Source of the DNA: an uncultured Flavobacteriaceae bacterium
GTDB taxonomy: Bacteria; Bacteroidota; Bacteroidia; Flavobacteriales; Flavobacteriaceae
Direction of reading: 5' to 3'
DNA: 64,000 nt
NCBI GenBank assembly: GCA_943789465.1
Contig: CALSUF010000001.1
Span: 124,001-188,000 of the forward strand
The number at the start of each line of letters is the position of its first letter. The stretch's first letter is position 1. The notes under the pieces are model-generated. The model was not told where the DNA came from and did not search any database. It saw only the letters and a program-made list of their open reading frames with translations. Of the stretch, positions 53,528 through 61,035 are shown piece by piece. A program made the position numbers and the translations under genes.

Positions 53528-54298
53528 TTAGAACGTTAATTCTAAAATACGGTTCCAGGTAAATTCGCTAATCACAGACCATTGAGATATTGAAAGCTCC
53601 TCTACCAATGCTTTATACTCATCGCTTTGTTCTCTAATTTCTGTTCGTTTTTCCCAATTTCTAAAGTAATCAAACTGAGACTTATCAATACACATTACCA
53701 TATAATCCGCATCCTTGGCGCCAAAAACAGACTTGAAGATAGCATAGTGATAACTGATGCCTAATTTTTTATCAAGGGCATTCATTTTTTTATTCCAATC
53801 TTCATAAGCATTATCTTGATTCATTTTTAAAGTAACATATTGTATGCGTCTGTAAAGATGCTCATCTTTTTCTGCTCTGGAAAGAATTGACCATGTTTCT
53901 GGAGTTGTACTTAGTTCGGGCATAAATTCCCAAACAGAAGATTCTCTAAAACTGGTTACATCATTAAATGTATCTATAGTTCCTTCTGGAAGTGGATCCA
54001 TACTTTGTAAAGTGTTCCATATTTTTTCTTGATTTTCATCTTGTTTCTTCCTGTACGCTACCATATCGGTCAACGTTTCATGGAATTGTAGAAATTGCAT
54101 CTTCTTGGTTCCAGGTTCGCTAAATGTATACGTCTTAGTGTCCTCTATTTCTAACGCTGTTTTGATAGCAGTCATCCAATGGGTGACTAGGGATGAAAAA
54201 TTTTCTGGAGATTCAGTTTCTATTTCATTAACAACCATAATTTGAGCGTTTAGCGCAGTGGTTGATGCTATCAAAAGGGTGAAAATTAATTTTTTCAT
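53528..54298 (-). CDS. Exported protein of unknown function, possible duplicated alpha/beta-barrel fold (A)
   Basis: The 256-residue protein has a signal peptide (MKKLIFTLLIASTTALNAQ). The mature part has two halves, each with a helix of the form NFSSLVTHWMTAIKTALE or YEDWNKKMNALDKKLG next to strands such as KMQFLQF and YHYAIFKS. This layout, and its resemblance to the neighbour at 54329, suggests tandem dimeric alpha/beta-barrel (NIPSNAP/ABM-like) folds; no catalytic motif is visible. It starts 30 bp after the neighbour, with AAACCAAT in the gap. No known family is assigned. Confidence 0.75.
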   Translation of the reverse strand: MKKLIFTLLIASTTALNAQIMVVNEIETESPENFSSLVTHWMTAIKTALEIEDTKTYTFSEPGTKKMQFLQFHETLTDMVAYRKKQDENQEKIWNTLQSMDPLPEGTIDTFNDVTSFRESSVWEFMPELSTTPETWSILSRAEKDEHLYRRIQYVTLKMNQDNAYEDWNKKMNALDKKLGISYHYAIFKSVFGAKDADYMVMCIDKSQFDYFRNWEKRTEIREQSDEYKALVEELSISQWSVISEFTWNRILELTF

Positions 54299-54328
54299 TC
54301 TGTTGTATATTTAAGTTTATTGGTTTAA

Positions 54329-55087
54329 TTAGTTCATCATTCCAGAAGAAAGTTGTGGCATCAATTGAAGTGTTTCTGCGTTTTCACCATACATCTCAAT
54401 TGAAGCGTCAAGATTAGAAATATCTTCTGACCATGAACCCCACCCAAATAATTTATTATAATCGTCTTCCCATGTGGTTTCACTAGATTTCATGACACGT
54501 TCATAACTAGAAAAGCCAACAACTCTTACAAATTGATTTCTATTTCCTCCACTCTGAAGTCTAAATAAAAGCACATTTACGTCCATTTCTCTTAAGGTCA
54601 TAATTTCAGTGACTCTTGACATGAACCTTCTAAAGTGCATAATTTTATCAGCTTTCACATCATAGACTGTTCTAGTAATGTATTTTGAAGGAGTTGTTGA
54701 TTCTGGATCAAAGTTATAAGACCCATTTTTTAGGCGGGTCCATCTTTTTTGACCTTCTTCTTTACCTATGTATTTTGCGACATTTTTATCCCAATATGCC
54801 CCTTCGACTGAGCGATCCATATCGTAATCTGCAGGTTTTTTGTTGGCTTCAACTCTTTCATAAACCCCAGTGTTTGGACCAGTGATGACTTTGTAAGTAA
54901 AAATCCCTAGCTCTGGACTTGAGTTAAATGTTTTTGTTTTGAGTGCGACAGCAGATTCAAACTTTTGAACCATGTCTGTTTTTGGAGTATAACGCCATGT
55001 ATTCCAGTACTCTTGGTTTGAGTTTCGTTGTCCAAAAACGACTGTTGATAGACAAAATGTTAAAATAATAAGAACTTGTTTTTTCAT
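54329..55087 (-). CDS. Exported protein of unknown function, possible duplicated alpha/beta-barrel fold (B)
   Basis: The 252-residue protein has a signal peptide (MKKQVLIILTFCLSTVVFGQ). The first half holds DMVQKFESAVALKTKTFN, then IFTYKVITGPNTGVYERVEA, and the second holds KIMHFRRFMSRVTEIMT with NVLLFRLQSGGNRNQFVRVVGF: helix-strand pairs that repeat, as in tandem ferredoxin-like barrels. The GPNTG and SGGNRN turns occupy similar places in the halves. It is the first gene of the pair with 53528. Its upstream region has a TAACCAATTTAA leader and a 7-bp inverted repeat (55129-55145). No known family is assigned. Confidence 0.75.
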   Translation of the reverse strand: MKKQVLIILTFCLSTVVFGQRNSNQEYWNTWRYTPKTDMVQKFESAVALKTKTFNSSPELGIFTYKVITGPNTGVYERVEANKKPADYDMDRSVEGAYWDKNVAKYIGKEEGQKRWTRLKNGSYNFDPESTTPSKYITRTVYDVKADKIMHFRRFMSRVTEIMTLREMDVNVLLFRLQSGGNRNQFVRVVGFSSYERVMKSSETTWEDDYNKLFGWGSWSEDISNLDASIEMYGENAETLQLMPQLSSGMMN

Positions 55088-55094
55088 TTTAAGA

Positions 55095-55145
55095 ATTAAA
55101 TTGGTTAAGCCACCAAGTTAAAACTTATACTTGTAAAATACAAGT
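55095..55145 (-). promoter_or_regulatory. Leader motif and inverted repeat upstream of the exported pair
   Basis: TAACCAATTTAA (55097-55107 region, minus strand) lies just before the ATG. Further upstream ACTTGTA and TACAAGT (55129-55135, 55139-55145) form an exact 7-bp inverted repeat with a 3-bp spacer, a plausible dimer-binding operator. The HxlR-type regulator encoded downstream is the obvious candidate to bind it. Confidence 0.45.
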
Positions 55146-55227
55146 TAATTTTTAAAATACTACAAACTTTGATTTTGTTTGGATGACAGGATTTAGAGAA
55201 TCCATTTACATCGCATTTGTTGCAAAT

Positions 55228-55257
55228 AGATACTTGATGCTATCGCATCAAGTATCT
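55228..55257 (-). terminator. Long hairpin after tRNA-Pro
   Basis: AGATACTTGATGC (55228-55240) pairs exactly with GCATCAAGTATCT (55245-55257) around a TATC loop, 5 bp past the tRNA. No T-run follows, so it may serve as a processing or pausing signal more than a classic terminator. Confidence 0.55.
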
Positions 55258-55262
55258 GCTTG

Positions 55263-55336
55263 TCGGGATGACAGGATTTGAACCTGCGACCACACGACCC
55301 CCAGCCGTGTACGCTACCGGACTGCGCCACATCCCG
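55263..55336 (-). tRNA. tRNA-Pro (GGG anticodon)
   Basis: On the minus strand the acceptor CGGGATG pairs with CATCCCG, the D-arm is GGCGCAGTCCGGTAGCG, the anticodon stem-loop CACGG-CTGGGGG-TCGTG gives anticodon GGG, and the T-loop is GGTTCAAATCC. The discriminator is A and no CCA is encoded. It lies 22 bp past the end of kbl on the same strand and may share its transcript. Confidence 0.93.
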
Positions 55337-55358
55337 AATAATTAGTAAGGTATTAAAA

Positions 55359-56546
55359 TTAAATTACTTTCAATATTTTTCCAACTTTAATAAATGCATT
55401 GATGGCTTTTTGAATGTGTTCTTTTTCATGTGCTGCAGACAATTGGACTCTAATTCTAGCTTTATCTTTTGGAACTACTGGAAAGAAAAAGCCGATTACA
55501 TAAATCCCTTCTTCCAATAGTTTTTCCGAAAATTCTTGCGCTAAAGTTGCATCATATAGCATAATGGGTACAATGGGATGAATTCCTGGCACAATATCAA
55601 ATCCTGCAGCTGTCATTTCTGAGCGAAAAAAGGTAGTGTTGGCTTCTAATTTGTCTCTCAGTTTATTAGAGTTAGAAATCATATTCAAAGCCTGAAGAGT
55701 TGCACCTACAATGGCAGGAGCCAATGTGTTTGAAAACAAATAAGGCCGAGAGTGTTGTCTTAAAATATCAACGATTTCTTTACGAGCCGCTGTAAACCCA
55801 CCCGAAGCTCCCCCCAAGGCTTTCCCATAAGTTCCTGTAATTATATCTACTCGGTCTATGACGTTGTGATATTCGTGTACTCCTCTGCCATTGGCTCCAA
55901 TAAAGCCTGTAGAGTGGCACTCATCAATCATTACCAAGGCATTGTACTTATCTGCTAAATCACAAATCTTATCCAATTGTGCGATAGTGCCGTCCATGGA
56001 AAAAGATCCATCTGTCACAATTAATTTTCGTCTAGAAGTGGACGCCTGAATAAGTTGCTCTTCTAAAGAGCTCATATTGTTGTGGGTATATCTAAAACGC
56101 TTCGCTTTACACAGACGGATTCCATCAATAATTGAGGCATGATTAAGTGCATCGGAAATAACAGCATCTTCAGCACCAAGCAAGGGTTCAAAAAGCCCAC
56201 CGTTAGCATCAAAAGCAGCAGCATAAAGGATGCAATCTTCCATCCCTAAATAGTGTGCTGTTTTTTCTTCCAGTTCTTTATGGATATCTTGAGTCCCGCA
56301 AATAAACCTCACAGATGACAGTCCAAAACCGTGCATATTCAATGCGTCAACACCAGCTTCTATGACTTTGGGGTGTGCCGAAAGTCCTAGGTAATTATTG
56401 GCGCAAAAATTTAAAACATTTGATTGTGATATGGTGTTTATTTCTGGACCTTGTTTTGAAGTCAAAACTCTCTCAGTTTTATAAAGTCCACTAGTTTTTA
56501 TTGCCTCAATATCTTTTTGAAAATCGTTTTTAATGGTTCCGTACAT
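55359..56546 (-). CDS. kbl: Glycine C-acetyltransferase (2-amino-3-ketobutyrate CoA ligase)
   Basis: Kbl splits 2-amino-3-ketobutyrate with CoA into glycine and acetyl-CoA, the second step of threonine breakdown. The 395-residue PLP enzyme has NFCANNYLGLSAHP near residue 45, VRFICGTQDIHKELE near 79, and the PLP lysine in TGTYGKALGGASGGF near 240. It lies 22 bp downstream of the threonine dehydrogenase gene that makes its substrate. Confidence 0.96.
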   Translation of the reverse strand: MYGTIKNDFQKDIEAIKTSGLYKTERVLTSKQGPEINTISQSNVLNFCANNYLGLSAHPKVIEAGVDALNMHGFGLSSVRFICGTQDIHKELEEKTAHYLGMEDCILYAAAFDANGGLFEPLLGAEDAVISDALNHASIIDGIRLCKAKRFRYTHNNMSSLEEQLIQASTSRRKLIVTDGSFSMDGTIAQLDKICDLADKYNALVMIDECHSTGFIGANGRGVHEYHNVIDRVDIITGTYGKALGGASGGFTAARKEIVDILRQHSRPYLFSNTLAPAIVGATLQALNMISNSNKLRDKLEANTTFFRSEMTAAGFDIVPGIHPIVPIMLYDATLAQEFSEKLLEEGIYVIGFFFPVVPKDKARIRVQLSAAHEKEHIQKAINAFIKVGKILKVI

Positions 56547-56568
56547 GGTTCTACTCTTTATTAAATTA

Positions 56569-57498
56569 CTATTTTAAATTTTTAATCATGCTCTCAGTCA
56601 TGCTTTCTAAATCATATTTAGGGCTCCAACTCCAGTCGCGTACCGCAAATGAATCGTCAATACTGTTAGGCCAAGTATCTGCGATTTCTTGTCTGAAATC
56701 TGGATGGTAAGTGATTGTGAATTTAGGGTATGTTTTTCTTATCATCAAAAATAATTGATTTGGAGTAAAACTCATCCCTGCAATATTATAGGAAGATCGA
56801 ATCGTTATGTTTTGTTTGGGGGTTTCCATGAGTTCTAAGGTTGCCCGTATGGCATCTTCCATATAAATCATTGGCAATTGAGCTGAAGCACTCAAGAAAC
56901 ATTGAAATGGCTTGTTGTGAATTGCTTTATGAAATATATCAACAGCATAATCTGTGGTACCACCACCAGGCAAAGTTTCGTAACCAATAACTCCAGGATA
57001 TCTTAAAGATCGAACATCTAATCCGTATTTTGTGTAATAATAATTTACCCAATTTTCACCAGCTACTTTGCTCATTCCATATACGGTAGAGGGCAATAAA
57101 AACTGATCTTGAGAGGTATTGTCTTTTGGCGCATTAGCTCCAAAAACAGCAATTGAACTCGGATAAAAAACTTTATTGAGACCCTGAATTCTTGAAACTT
57201 CTAAGACGTTGATAAGCGTTTTCATATTTAAGTCCCAAGTCTTAACTGGAGTTTTTTCTCCGTTGGCAGATAAAATAGCAGCGAGATGGTAAATTTGTGT
57301 AATTGAATACTTAATGACAATGGATTCTAATTTCTGATAGTCTGTTGCATCTAAGGTTTCAAAGTGCCCACTAAATCCAACTTTAGGGTATAGATCTGTT
57401 GCAATGACATGATCAACTCCAAATTTTTCTTGGAGTTTCATTGTAAGAACGGAGCCTAATTGACCCCCAGCCCCTGTTATTAATATTTTTTCTTGCAT
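56569..57498 (-). CDS. L-threonine 3-dehydrogenase, short-chain type
   Basis: This NAD-dependent enzyme oxidises threonine to 2-amino-3-ketobutyrate. The 309-residue protein is of the extended SDR class: ILITGAGGQLGSVL near residue 5, YPSSIAVFG near 110 and the catalytic pair YGMSKVAGE near 136. It is unlike the zinc-dependent E. coli Tdh. I start at ATG 57498 (MQEKILITGAGG); the longer frame adds 15 unlikely residues. The pairing with kbl and a divergent Lrp regulator supports the threonine assignment over other epimerase-like roles. Confidence 0.88.
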   Translation of the reverse strand: MQEKILITGAGGQLGSVLTMKLQEKFGVDHVIATDLYPKVGFSGHFETLDATDYQKLESIVIKYSITQIYHLAAILSANGEKTPVKTWDLNMKTLINVLEVSRIQGLNKVFYPSSIAVFGANAPKDNTSQDQFLLPSTVYGMSKVAGENWVNYYYTKYGLDVRSLRYPGVIGYETLPGGGTTDYAVDIFHKAIHNKPFQCFLSASAQLPMIYMEDAIRATLELMETPKQNITIRSSYNIAGMSFTPNQLFLMIRKTYPKFTITYHPDFRQEIADTWPNSIDDSFAVRDWSWSPKYDLESMTESMIKNLK

Positions 57499-57558
57499 AA
57501 AACTACAGAATTGAATACAATCAAAATTATAAATTAAGAACAATTAATAGTTAAAAAA

Positions 57559-57655
57559 ACTTTAAAATATACAAATAAAAGTGTTTTTATCTTCTATTAT
57601 TGATAAATGTATTTATATTTACTTTAAAAAATAATTAAAAACTAATTTTAAAGTA
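57559..57655. promoter_or_regulatory. Probable Lrp operator in the tdh/lrp intergenic region
   Basis: TACTTTAAAA (57620-57629) and TTTTAAAGTA (57646-57655) form an exact 10-bp inverted repeat with a 16-bp spacer, and another half site ACTTTAAAA lies at 57559-57567. A -7-like TAATTTTG for tdh is at 57522-57529 (minus strand), so the half site falls roughly 35 bp upstream of it. The layout suits control of both genes by the divergent Lrp/AsnC protein. Confidence 0.55.
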
Positions 57656-57669
57656 ATTTCTTCTGTAGA

Positions 57670-58131
57670 ATGGAAAAACTAGATGAGGTTGATCTCAAAA
57701 TATTAAGAATTTTACAAAAAGATTCAAAAAAAACGACGAAGGAAATTGCAGAAGAACTTCATCTTACAGCATCACCTGTTTATGAACGAGTTCGACGGCT
57801 AGAGAAAAAAAAGTATATAAAAAAGTATGTAGCTTTAGTAGATAAAAAAATGGTCAACCAACCTATTACCGCCATATGTATGGTTTCTTTACGTTATCAC
57901 GATGAAGGTTTTATTGACACATTTGATCGACAAATTAGGGCTTTGAGTGAAGTACAGGAGTGTTATCATATGGCAGGAAAAGTAGATTTTTTTTTAAAAA
58001 TTAATCTTCAGAGTTTAGATGCTTACCATGAGTTTGTAAGGCTCAAACTATCTAAGATTGATAACATTGGTGTTTTGGAGAGTTCTTTTGTTTTAAAAGA
58101 AATCTTTCATAGTACTGAGTATAATATCTAA
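57670..58131 (+). CDS. Lrp/AsnC family transcriptional regulator
   Basis: The 153-residue protein has the N-terminal winged helix-turn-helix of the family (LDEVDLKILRILQKDSKKTTKEIAEELHLTASPVYERVRRLEKK, residues 3-46) and a C-terminal RAM/ACT-type ligand domain (AICMVSLRYHDEG, VQECYHMAGKVDFFLKINL). Lrp-type proteins respond to amino acids. The gene is divergent from the tdh-kbl operon, with inverted repeats in between, so it most likely senses threonine, glycine or a related amino acid and controls that operon and itself. Confidence 0.93.
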   Translation: MEKLDEVDLKILRILQKDSKKTTKEIAEELHLTASPVYERVRRLEKKKYIKKYVALVDKKMVNQPITAICMVSLRYHDEGFIDTFDRQIRALSEVQECYHMAGKVDFFLKINLQSLDAYHEFVRLKLSKIDNIGVLESSFVLKEIFHSTEYNI

Positions 58132-58223
58132 CAAAACCATCTTTCAATACAGATTCAATAAGATTCGTTTTATTACTGAAAAATTAAAGGGTTGACTTTT
58201 ATTTTTTTCTTAATTTTACAAAC

Positions 58224-59078
58224 ATGAAAAAAATTACGATTCTCATCCATTGCAAGGACCAATCAGGGATCATTGCGGCGGTGACCAACTTTATTGCTTC
58301 TAAGGATGGAAATATTGTTTATATCGATCAGCATGTGGATCAAGAGCAGGCAGTATTTTTTATGCGTTTGGAAGGTGAGTTTGATAAAACCGCTTTTAAT
58401 GGTTTAGATTTTAAAGCCCAATTTCAGCAAAAAATTGCTGATATATTTGATATGAGTTGGGAGCTTCACACAGCGGCTTACCGTCCAAAAATGGCGTTGT
58501 TTGTATCTAAATATGAGCATTGTTTATATGATATTTTAGGGCGCTATAAGTCGGGTGAATTGGCTTTAGAAATCCCCTTGATTGTTAGTAACCACTTAGA
58601 TTTGAAGCCCATAGCTGATAGTTTTGGGATTCCTTTTTTTCATGTACCGGTGACCAAAGAGAACAAGGCGGAGGCTGAAGTCAAGCATTTAGCACTTTTA
58701 TCGGAACACGCTATTGACTTTATTGTCTTGGCGCGTTATATGCAAATCATTCCTGAAGGATTCATAAATAAATACCCGCATAAAATTATCAATATACATC
58801 ACTCCTTTTTGCCTGCATTTGTGGGAGCTAAACCTTATCATTCTGCCTACAAAAGAGGGGTTAAAATTATTGGAGCGACTTCTCATTATGTGACTGTAGA
58901 GTTGGATGCTGGGCCTATTATTGAGCAAGATGTGACACGCGTTTCGCACACACATTCTATTTCAGATTTAGTTTCGAAAGGTCGTGATTTAGAAAAAATA
59001 GTATTGTCAACAGGTATCAAATTACATTTGGATCGCAAAGTGATGGTTTATAATAATAAAACCGTCATATTTTCTTAA
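58224..59078 (+). CDS. purU: Formyltetrahydrofolate deformylase
   Basis: PurU splits 10-formyl-THF to formate and THF and balances the one-carbon pool. The 284-residue protein has an N-terminal ACT domain (ITILIHCKDQSGIIAAVTNFI) and a formyltransferase-type domain with ALFVSKYEHCLYDIL near residue 91, LARYMQIIPEGFI near 172 and the active-site HHSFLPAFVGAKPYHSAYKRG near 192. Lying next to threonine-to-glycine genes fits a role in C1 balance when glycine is cleaved. Confidence 0.95.
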   Translation: MKKITILIHCKDQSGIIAAVTNFIASKDGNIVYIDQHVDQEQAVFFMRLEGEFDKTAFNGLDFKAQFQQKIADIFDMSWELHTAAYRPKMALFVSKYEHCLYDILGRYKSGELALEIPLIVSNHLDLKPIADSFGIPFFHVPVTKENKAEAEVKHLALLSEHAIDFIVLARYMQIIPEGFINKYPHKIINIHHSFLPAFVGAKPYHSAYKRGVKIIGATSHYVTVELDAGPIIEQDVTRVSHTHSISDLVSKGRDLEKIVLSTGIKLHLDRKVMVYNNKTVIFS

Positions 59079-59108
59079 TAAACCAATTAACTTATAATCT
59101 TAACTATT

Positions 59109-59294
59109 ATGGAACAAAACACACAACCAACTATTCAAGTAACTGCTTCTGGAAAAGTGGTGGTTACTAATGCAAAAGACATCCTGTTATTGGATAGCGA
59201 AGGAAATTCTATCGCAAAACGCAACCGATTTTCGTTGTGTAATTGCGGTAAAACTCAAGATATTCCATTTTGCGACGGCGCACACAAGGATTAA
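59109..59294 (+). CDS. CDGSH-type [2Fe-2S] protein
   Basis: The 61-residue protein has the full CDGSH motif CNCGKTQDIPFCDGAH (residues 44-59): three cysteines and one histidine, which bind a labile [2Fe-2S] cluster as in mitoNEET. The N-terminal half is a short beta-rich stretch. It follows purU by 30 bp and ends in a terminator. Its role is likely redox or cluster transfer; the partner is not known. Confidence 0.93.
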   Translation: MEQNTQPTIQVTASGKVVVTNAKDILLLDSEGNSIAKRNRFSLCNCGKTQDIPFCDGAHKD

Positions 59295-59310
59295 GTATTC
59301 TTGTTTTATT

Positions 59311-59345
59311 AAAAAAGCCTCTACAAATTGTAGAGGCTTTTTTTT
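59311..59345. terminator. Bidirectional terminator after the CDGSH gene
   Basis: AAAGCCTCTAC pairs with GTAGAGGCTTT around an AAATT loop, with A- and T-runs on both sides, between two convergent genes. Confidence 0.9.
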
Positions 59346-59365
59346 ATGTTTATAACGCTATATAA

Positions 59366-59890
59366 TTACTCACCTTCTGCAAGTACACGTTCTGTTACGT
59401 AAAACATTTGAATTTTTCCGTCCACGATAAGTGCATCATGTACCTGACCTAGTTTTACTTCTTCTCCTTCAACTGTCAAAGTAACTCCATGTCCAGAAGT
59501 TACCCACTGACGTAATTCACCTTTTGTGTTCGTAAATTCGTTTTCAATGAGATAGCTTGTTTTCCATTTTGGATTCGCATCGGCAAACCAGGAAGTTAAA
59601 AATTCTATATGGGCATCCGCTCCATCAATGACCTGTCCTGTTGGTCCATAAACTTTAAACCCTTCTACAGCATTTAAACTTTTAATTGTTTCTAAGTCAC
59701 GTTCATTATGTGCTGTTATATACTTTTCCCAAATAGCAACAGTTGACAAATCGCCGCTATATAATGGGATTTTAGTACCGTCATCGCTATTTTCATGACC
59801 TATTGCTTTTGGAGCAGCTTCTGGGCATGGGGCGTTGGTACATGAGATTAATACTGCGGTCATTACTACGGCTAAAATTGATTTTTTCAT
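59366..59890 (-). CDS. NTF2-like lipoprotein
   Basis: The 174-residue protein has a lipoprotein signal (MKKSILAVVMTAVLISC, lipobox LIS-C at residue 17) and a mature NTF2/SnoaL-like domain: a helix region WEKYITAHNERDLETIKSL near residue 54, then VYGPTGQVIDGADAHIEFLTSWF and strands GHGVTLTVEGEEV and KIQMFYVTERVL. It should sit on the outer or inner membrane and bind a small molecule; no ligand is known. The leader AAACCAATTTAA and CAAGTAT precede its ATG, as for the tandem NTF2-like gene at 51990. Confidence 0.8.
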   Translation of the reverse strand: MKKSILAVVMTAVLISCTNAPCPEAAPKAIGHENSDDGTKIPLYSGDLSTVAIWEKYITAHNERDLETIKSLNAVEGFKVYGPTGQVIDGADAHIEFLTSWFADANPKWKTSYLIENEFTNTKGELRQWVTSGHGVTLTVEGEEVKLGQVHDALIVDGKIQMFYVTERVLAEGE

Positions 59891-59891
59891 T

Positions 59892-59933
59892 TTTAAATTG
59901 GTTTAAATTAATAATACTTGTAGAACAAAAGTA
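59892..59933 (-). promoter_or_regulatory. Leader motif and -7 element upstream of the NTF2-like lipoprotein
   Basis: On the minus strand TACTTTTG (59926-59933) matches the Bacteroidota -7 element, followed by CAAGTAT and then TAAACCAATTTAA (59892-59905) directly before the ATG. A -33 TTG is not clear. Confidence 0.45.
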
Positions 59934-60169
59934 GTGAAAATCCTCCATAAAGTAACCCAGTGTTGTTTACTTAAGTGGATTTTACTAAATAAAAAAAGGG
60001 TAGCTTGCCGTTACAATAAACGGATTCTTATATATTTTTTAGGGGAGCATTTTAGGTCGAAGTACAAGCCTTCGTAGGATAGTAAACTGCACCTGTATAA
60101 AATTCTATTCCACATATTACTGTTTTAGAGTAAATTAAAAAACACAACAAGTCTCAATAAAGATAGATC

Positions 60170-60634
60170 TCATTTCCAGTTTTGACCTTTCAGTTGCATG
60201 GCGGCTTTTAGGATGTCTTTTTGGCTGATCTGCCCTACTAACTTACCCTTCTCTACAATTGGGAAACGACGTCTTTTGGCGGCTACAAACATATTAGCAG
60301 CATCAAAAATATTCATATTTCCATCTATAGTATCTACATTATTGGCCATGTGTTTTTCAATCGTTAGATCTTGCATTGGCATATTATAATACCTACTTTC
60401 ACTTATTTGCTTTATGCAATCGCTTTCAGAAATAATTCCAATTAATTCATTTTTATCATTCACTACAGGGGCTCCTGAAATACGATGCTTAATTAGGGCC
60501 TGCATTACACTTTCAATGGATTGGTGTGGCGTAAATGTGATTAAATTGGTGGTCATATAATCACTAACTTTAAGCGAAGTAGTATCCGCTTTTGACTGTT
60601 GGCGTCTGGCGCCTTGAAAACTTTTTATGGGCAT
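60170..60634 (-). CDS. Two-CBS-domain protein
   Basis: The 154-residue cytoplasmic protein is essentially a tandem CBS pair (Bateman module): SDYMTTNLITFTPHQSIESVMQAL with HRISGAPVVNDKNELIGIISESDCI, then IEKHMANNVDTIDGNMNIFDAANMF with RRFPIVEKGKLVGQISQKDIL. Such pairs bind AMP, ATP or SAM. There is no attached effector domain, so it may act by binding another protein. It stands alone. Confidence 0.88.
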   Translation of the reverse strand: MPIKSFQGARRQQSKADTTSLKVSDYMTTNLITFTPHQSIESVMQALIKHRISGAPVVNDKNELIGIISESDCIKQISESRYYNMPMQDLTIEKHMANNVDTIDGNMNIFDAANMFVAAKRRRFPIVEKGKLVGQISQKDILKAAMQLKGQNWK

Positions 60635-60852
60635 GACATCTGGTTTAGTGAAGATTAAATATAACTAAAAAAAGTGAGGTTTCCTAAAATCCATCTTTTT
60701 ACACTACTCCAAAGTGCTATGATTTTGAGGGTATAGAACTCTTAATTGCAATTCACAATGCTAAAAATTTTTAGCTAACTAATATCTGGATTGAAAAAGG
60801 AAGAAGATGGCTTTTAGTAGGGTTTCGAGACTGGTTAAAGCGTTTGTGCTAT

Positions 60853-60884
60853 AAAAAAAGCCCTTACATTGCTGTAAAGGCTTT
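60853..60884 (-). terminator. Intrinsic terminator after tRNA-Asn
   Basis: AAAGCCCTTACA pairs with TGTAAAGGCTTT (one mismatch) around a TTGC loop, with seven T's after the stem on the minus strand. Confidence 0.8.
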
Positions 60885-60892
60885 ATAACTGG

Positions 60893-60966
60893 CTCCTCCT
60901 CTTAGGCTCGAACTAAGGACCCTCTGATTAACAGTCAGATGCTCTAACCAACTGAGCTAAGGAGGA
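60893..60966 (-). tRNA. tRNA-Asn (GTT anticodon)
   Basis: On the minus strand the acceptor TCCTCCT pairs with AGGAGGA, the D-arm is TAGCTCAGTTGGTTAGAGCA, the anticodon stem-loop CTGACTGTTAATCAG gives anticodon GTT, and the T-loop is GTTCGAGCC. The discriminator is G. The next three bases read CCA (60890-60892), unlike the three other tRNAs here, which do not encode CCA. Confidence 0.95.
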
Positions 60967-60987
60967 GTGTTTTCGCTATTGCGAGCG

Positions 60988-61018
60988 CAAATATATAGTA
61001 TTTTTTATTCTATCCAAA
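60988..61018 (-). promoter_or_regulatory. Promoter of tRNA-Asn
   Basis: On the minus strand TTTG (61015-61018) and TATATTTG (60988-60995) are 19 bp apart, 21 bp ahead of the tRNA. The -33 element lies in the loop of a 9-bp inverted repeat (about 61006-61027). Confidence 0.65.
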
Positions 61019-61035
61019 TAGAATAATAAAAATAT

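Noticed and set aside
60760..60775. A 16-bp palindrome in the spacer between the CBS gene and tRNA-Asn
   Set aside because: It is AT-only apart from its ends, in an AT-rich spacer, with no gene start nearby, so chance is a fair explanation.
61006..61027. Hairpin past rseP as its terminator
   Set aside because: On the rseP strand the stem is followed by A's and not T's, and it overlaps the -33 of the tRNA-Asn promoter.
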